Positions 5,529 through 7,746 of a stretch of 7,746 nt of DNA are shown piece after piece. Location of the stretch: contig VMCW01000142.1 of NCBI GenBank assembly GCA_008081175.1, positions 1 through 7,746 on the forward strand, in the 5' to 3' direction. This stretch comes from Flavobacteriaceae bacterium (lineage in GTDB: Bacteria; Bacteroidota; Bacteroidia; Flavobacteriales; Flavobacteriaceae). The notes beneath the pieces were generated by a model, which was given only the letters and a program-made list of their open reading frames with translations, did no database searches and was not told where the DNA came from. Every line of letters starts with the position of its first letter. Within the stretch, counting starts at the first letter, position 1. The position numbers were made by a program, and so were the translations under genes.

Positions 5529-7199
5529 TTAGGTGTTTAGCTTCGCCCAACTGTCTCTTAAGCCAACGGTTTTGTTAAAAATTAACTTGTCCTTTGTGCT
5601 GTCTGGATCAACCACAAAATACCCTTGGCGCTGAAACTGAAATTGTTCTCCTGCTTTGGCATCTGCTAACCCTGGTTCTACAAAAGCTGTAATTGTTTCA
5701 AGCGCGTTTGGGTTAATGAATGAGGTAAATTCCTTTTCCTTGACCTGGTCTGGTGCCGGAACTGTAAATAAGCGGTCATACAAACGTACTTGCACTTCTA
5801 GTGCCTCTGTTTGGGTGACCCAATGTAGTGTTCCTTTAACTTTTCTCTGGCTTGCTTCTGTTCCGCTTCCACTTTTGCTCTCTGGATCGTAGGTACATAG
5901 AATTTCAACAATATTATCCTGCGCATCTTTTACAACAGACTCTGCTTTGATTATGTACGCATTTTTAAGGCGGACTTCTTTTCCTAAGGAAAGTCTAAAA
6001 AACTTTCGGTTTGCGTTTTCTTTGAAATCTTCCTTTTCAATATAGAGATGTTTTGAAAAAGGGAAGCTCCGATTGCCTAGATTAGGTTGCTCTGGGTTTA
6101 TTTCCCCGGTGAGCAACTCTGTCTGATCATCAGGATAATTAATAATTGTGAGTTTAACAGGGTCGAGCACACCCATTACTCTTGGCGCAGTTGTATTGAG
6201 GTCTTCTCTTACTGAATGTTCAAGTAAGGACAGGTCAATTACGTTGTCGCGTTTAGCAACGCCCGCGGCATCAACAAAATTTCTTAAAGATCGTGGAGTG
6301 TACCCTCTTCTTCTCAACCCTGCTATTGTCGGCATTCTTGGATCATCCCAACCGTTAACGTATCCTTTTTCTATAAGTTCAGCAAGTTTTCTTTTGCTTG
6401 TGACTGTATAGGAAAGGTTCATCCTCGCAAATTCTCTTTGTTTGGGTTTTAACAGATCTGAGTCGGGTAGTGCATCTAAAAACCAATCGTAAAGGTCTCT
6501 GTGTGGTTTAAATTCTAATGAACATAACGAATGAGACACTTGCTCTATAAAGTCCGACTGACCATGTGTCCAATCGTACATTGGATAGATACACCATTCA
6601 TCTCCTGTGCGGTGGTGTTTTTTGAATAAAACTCGGTACATCACTGGATCTCGCATCAAAAGGTTTGGTGAGGACATATCTATTTTAGCTCTAAGAACAT
6701 GCTCTCCCTCTTTACACAAGCCCGTTTTCATTTGATCAAATAATGCTAAGTTTTCTTCAATAGATCGGTCTCGATAGGGGCTGTTGATCCCGGGTTCTGT
6801 AGGTGTTCCCTTTTGAACAGCAATGGTCTCTGATGTTTGAGAATCGACATAGGCTTTGCCGTCTTTAATTAATTGTACCGCCCACTCATACAGTTGACTA
6901 AAATAATCTGAAGCATAACACTCTGATGCCCAGTGATATCCTAGCCAGTTGATGTTTTCTTTGATAGCATCAACATATTGTTGCTCTTCTTTGGCTGGAT
7001 TTGTATCATCAAAACGAAGGTTTACAGGAGCATTATAGCGCTCTCCAAGATTGAAGTTCAGGCAAATTGCTTTGACGTGACCTATGTGTAAATACCCGTT
7101 TGGCTCTGGTGGAAAACGAAAGCGCAATTGCTTCTTTGAGTAGTTTGATTTAAGGTCTTCTTCTATAATATGTTCAATAAAGTGTAGCGCTCGCTCCAT
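5529..7199 (-). CDS. glnS: Glutaminyl-tRNA synthetase
   Basis: This class I synthetase attaches glutamine directly to tRNA-Gln. From the chosen ATG at 7199 the product has 556 residues, about the size of Escherichia coli GlnRS. The catalytic domain shows RFPPEPNGYLHIGHVKAI with HIGH at 38-41, LRFDDTNP at 61-68, and the KMSKS-equivalent loop VTSKR at 266-270. DDPRMPTIAGLRRRGYTP (285-302) is a hallmark of the GlnRS family. The C-terminal third (from about 340) is the beta-barrel anticodon-binding region. An upstream ATG at 7322 keeps the frame open, but its 41 extra residues resemble no GlnRS N-terminus and run across the promoter and the folB start, so I reject it. The last codon sits 5 bases from the convergent SPFH stop. 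GlnRS is patchily distributed in bacteria; its presence suggests that Gln-tRNA does not depend on transamidation here. Confidence 0.96.
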   Translation of the reverse strand: MERALHFIEHIIEEDLKSNYSKKQLRFRFPPEPNGYLHIGHVKAICLNFNLGERYNAPVNLRFDDTNPAKEEQQYVDAIKENINWLGYHWASECYASDYFSQLYEWAVQLIKDGKAYVDSQTSETIAVQKGTPTEPGINSPYRDRSIEENLALFDQMKTGLCKEGEHVLRAKIDMSSPNLLMRDPVMYRVLFKKHHRTGDEWCIYPMYDWTHGQSDFIEQVSHSLCSLEFKPHRDLYDWFLDALPDSDLLKPKQREFARMNLSYTVTSKRKLAELIEKGYVNGWDDPRMPTIAGLRRRGYTPRSLRNFVDAAGVAKRDNVIDLSLLEHSVREDLNTTAPRVMGVLDPVKLTIINYPDDQTELLTGEINPEQPNLGNRSFPFSKHLYIEKEDFKENANRKFFRLSLGKEVRLKNAYIIKAESVVKDAQDNIVEILCTYDPESKSGSGTEASQRKVKGTLHWVTQTEALEVQVRLYDRLFTVPAPDQVKEKEFTSFINPNALETITAFVEPGLADAKAGEQFQFQRQGYFVVDPDSTKDKLIFNKTVGLRDSWAKLNT

Positions 7200-7215
7200 T
7201 TCTTTTTCTTTTGCG

Positions 7216-7223
7216 CAAAGATA
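7216..7223 (-). promoter_or_regulatory. Bacteroidota-type -7 promoter element for glnS
   Basis: The minus strand reads TATCTTTG, matching TAnnTTTG. It ends 16 bases before the glnS ATG at 7199. The predicted transcript starts near 7212 and has a short, A-rich, SD-less leader (CAAAAGAAAAAGAA just before the ATG). This supports 7199 rather than 7322 as the start. No clear TTG at -33 is seen. Confidence 0.6.
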
Positions 7224-7231
7224 ATGAATGC

Positions 7232-7246
7232 TTCCTTTGAAAGGAA
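7232..7246. repeat. Perfect 15-base palindrome between divergent glnS and folB promoters
   Basis: TTCCTTTGAAAGGAA consists of two 7-base arms with a single central G. Its centre (7239) is 40 bases from the glnS ATG and 39 bases from the folB ATG, so it lies midway between the two genes. Part of it (TTTG, 7236-7239) can serve as the folB -33 element. It could be an operator for a dimeric regulator or a by-product of two back-to-back promoters. Confidence 0.45.
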
Positions 7247-7270
7247 AGAAGTAAACAGTCTTTATATTTG
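7236..7270 (+). promoter_or_regulatory. Bacteroidota-type promoter for folB (-33 TTTG, -7 TATATTTG)
   Basis: TTTG at 7236-7239 and TATATTTG at 7263-7270 are separated by 23 bases, which fits the Bacteroidota two-part promoter (TTTG or TTG at -33, TAnnTTTG at -7). The -7 element ends 7 bases before the folB ATG at 7278. The predicted leader is only about 4 bases, so the mRNA would be almost leaderless. Confidence 0.65.
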
Positions 7271-7277
7271 TAGCACT

Positions 7278-7652
7278 ATGGGAAAGATCTATTTGAAAAA
7301 CATCCGTCTTTATGCTTATCACGGGTGTATGGATGAAGAAGAAAAAATAGGGAGTGATTATGTTGTAAACCTCGTTGTCACTACCAGTTTAGAGAAGTCT
7401 TCAAAAACAGATGACTTAAAAGATACTGTTGATTATGTTGAACTTCACGCTATTGTGAAGCAAGAAATGCAACAACGCGCAAAACTTTTAGAGCATGTAG
7501 CGGATCGTATTTTGAATAAGGTAATGTCACGTTTTTTGGAAGTAGAAAAGGCAGCAGTCAAGGTGGCAAAGAAAAACCCACCTATAGGAGGAAACGTTGA
7601 AGAGGTGTCTGTAAAAAGAGAACTCAAAAGATCTGCATTAGGTTTAGATTAA
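7278..7652 (+). CDS. folB: Dihydroneopterin aldolase
   Basis: FolB converts 7,8-dihydroneopterin to 6-hydroxymethyl-7,8-dihydropterin and glycolaldehyde in folate synthesis. The product from the ATG at 7278 has 124 residues, normal for the family. IYLKNIRLYAYHGCMDEEEK (4-23) aligns with the N-terminus of the Staphylococcus aureus enzyme; Glu21 matches its catalytic Glu22. DTVDYVELH (49-57) supplies the active-site Tyr53, LLEHVADRI (70-78) the pterin-binding Glu72, and VAKKNPPIGG (96-105) the catalytic Lys98. The enzyme normally forms an octamer in the cytoplasm. An in-frame ATG at 7224 would add 18 unrelated residues and would place the start upstream of the -7 element, so I reject it. The gene is divergent from glnS and is followed after 20 bases by tRNA-Cys. 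No other folate gene is in the window. Confidence 0.94.
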   Translation: MGKIYLKNIRLYAYHGCMDEEEKIGSDYVVNLVVTTSLEKSSKTDDLKDTVDYVELHAIVKQEMQQRAKLLEHVADRILNKVMSRFLEVEKAAVKVAKKNPPIGGNVEEVSVKRELKRSALGLD

Positions 7653-7658
7653 TTTAAG

Positions 7659-7666
7659 TATTTTTG
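7659..7666 (+). promoter_or_regulatory. Bacteroidota-type -7 promoter element for tRNA-Cys
   Basis: TATTTTTG matches TAnnTTTG and ends 6 bases before the first base of the tRNA at 7673. Transcription would start around 7670, within a few bases of the mature 5' end. It lies between the folB stop and the tRNA, giving the tRNA its own transcription start. No clear TTG at -33 is seen. Confidence 0.55.
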
Positions 7667-7672
7667 CGCCAT

Positions 7673-7743
7673 GGCATCGTGGCCGAGTGGCTAGGCAGAG
7701 CTCTGCAAAAGCTTGTACAGCGGTTCGAATCCGCTCGATGCCT
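7673..7743 (+). tRNA. tRNA-Cys (anticodon GCA)
   Basis: A full cloverleaf of 71 bases can be drawn. The acceptor stem GGCATCG pairs perfectly with CGATGCC (7736-7742). The D arm is GCC/GGC plus a G-A closing pair. The anticodon stem GAGCT/AGCTT (one G-U pair) holds loop CTGCAAA with anticodon GCA at 7705-7707. A 4-base variable loop follows, then the T stem AGCGG/CCGCT with loop TTCGAAT. The discriminator base at 7743 is U, the known identity element of tRNA-Cys. CCA is not encoded (the next bases are CTT), so it must be added enzymatically. Confidence 0.97.
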
Positions 7744-7746
7744 CTT

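Noticed and set aside
5511..5538. The inverted repeat at the SPFH/glnS junction as a bidirectional intrinsic terminator.
   Set aside because: The stem is AT-rich with a bulge and a 9-base loop, and neither strand has a clear U tract after it; too weak to annotate as a terminator.
7224..7277. N-terminal extension of folB from an upstream in-frame ATG at 7224.
   Set aside because: It adds 18 residues unlike FolB and spans the folB promoter; the conserved N-terminus begins at 7278.
7200..7322. N-terminal extension of glnS from an upstream ATG at 7322.
   Set aside because: The extra 41 residues do not resemble GlnRS, overlap the folB start in antisense and lie upstream of the glnS -7 element; the ATG at 7199 fits family length.
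1..7746. Search by eye for an origin of replication (DnaA boxes of the TTATCCACA type), CRISPR repeats, insertion sequences and integrase att sites.
   Set aside because: No DnaA-box cluster, spaced direct repeats, transposase or terminal inverted repeats were seen. The tRNA at the right edge could be an integration site, but nothing beyond 7746 is visible.

Overview
The window looks like a chromosomal segment of a Bacteroidota member, probably a flavobacterium. Five independent matches to the Bacteroidota sigma factor -7 element (TAnnTTTG) sit just upstream of genes. No Shine-Dalgarno motif is visible before any start. The tRNA lacks an encoded CCA, the proteins have a Bacteroidota flavour (YbeY with HGVLHCMGHED, GluRS with GKGKLSKRDGDKEGFP), and base composition is moderately AT-rich. 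Gene density is very high, with no gene-free stretch above about 80 bases.

Layout. From 1 to about 3030 a leftward block reads ybeY, mnmG and a class I SAM-dependent methyltransferase that runs off the left edge. ybeY and mnmG overlap by 8 bases. From 3106 to 5523 a rightward pair encodes glutamyl-tRNA synthetase (gltX) and a membrane-anchored SPFH/stomatin-like protein, 12 bases apart. glnS (7199 to 5529) converges on that pair with only 5 bases between stop codons. folB is divergent from glnS, and tRNA-Cys(GCA) with its own promoter closes the window at 7673-7743.

Function. Most genes serve translation: two aminoacyl-tRNA synthetases, the tRNA wobble-uridine modification enzyme MnmG, the rRNA maturation factor YbeY and a tRNA. 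Having both GluRS and GlnRS suggests that Gln-tRNA is charged directly.

Most notable signals. (1) Two ParB-binding (parS) sites flank mnmG. One is a perfect copy of the TGTTCCACGTGAAACA consensus buried in the last codons of ybeY; the other is a 15/16 match squeezed between the mnmG stop and the methyltransferase start. They suggest that this locus lies in the chromosome-segregation (origin-proximal) region. (2) ybeY has no ordinary start codon in frame with its conserved N-terminus. An ATG sits exactly where the promoter geometry predicts, but one extra A after it shifts the frame; an AUU start, a real frameshift or a sequence error are the options. (3) Three genes have a -7 element ending 7-8 bases before ATG, implying nearly leaderless mRNAs. 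I do not see a mobile element, a CRISPR array or an evidently new multi-gene system; the window is core genome.
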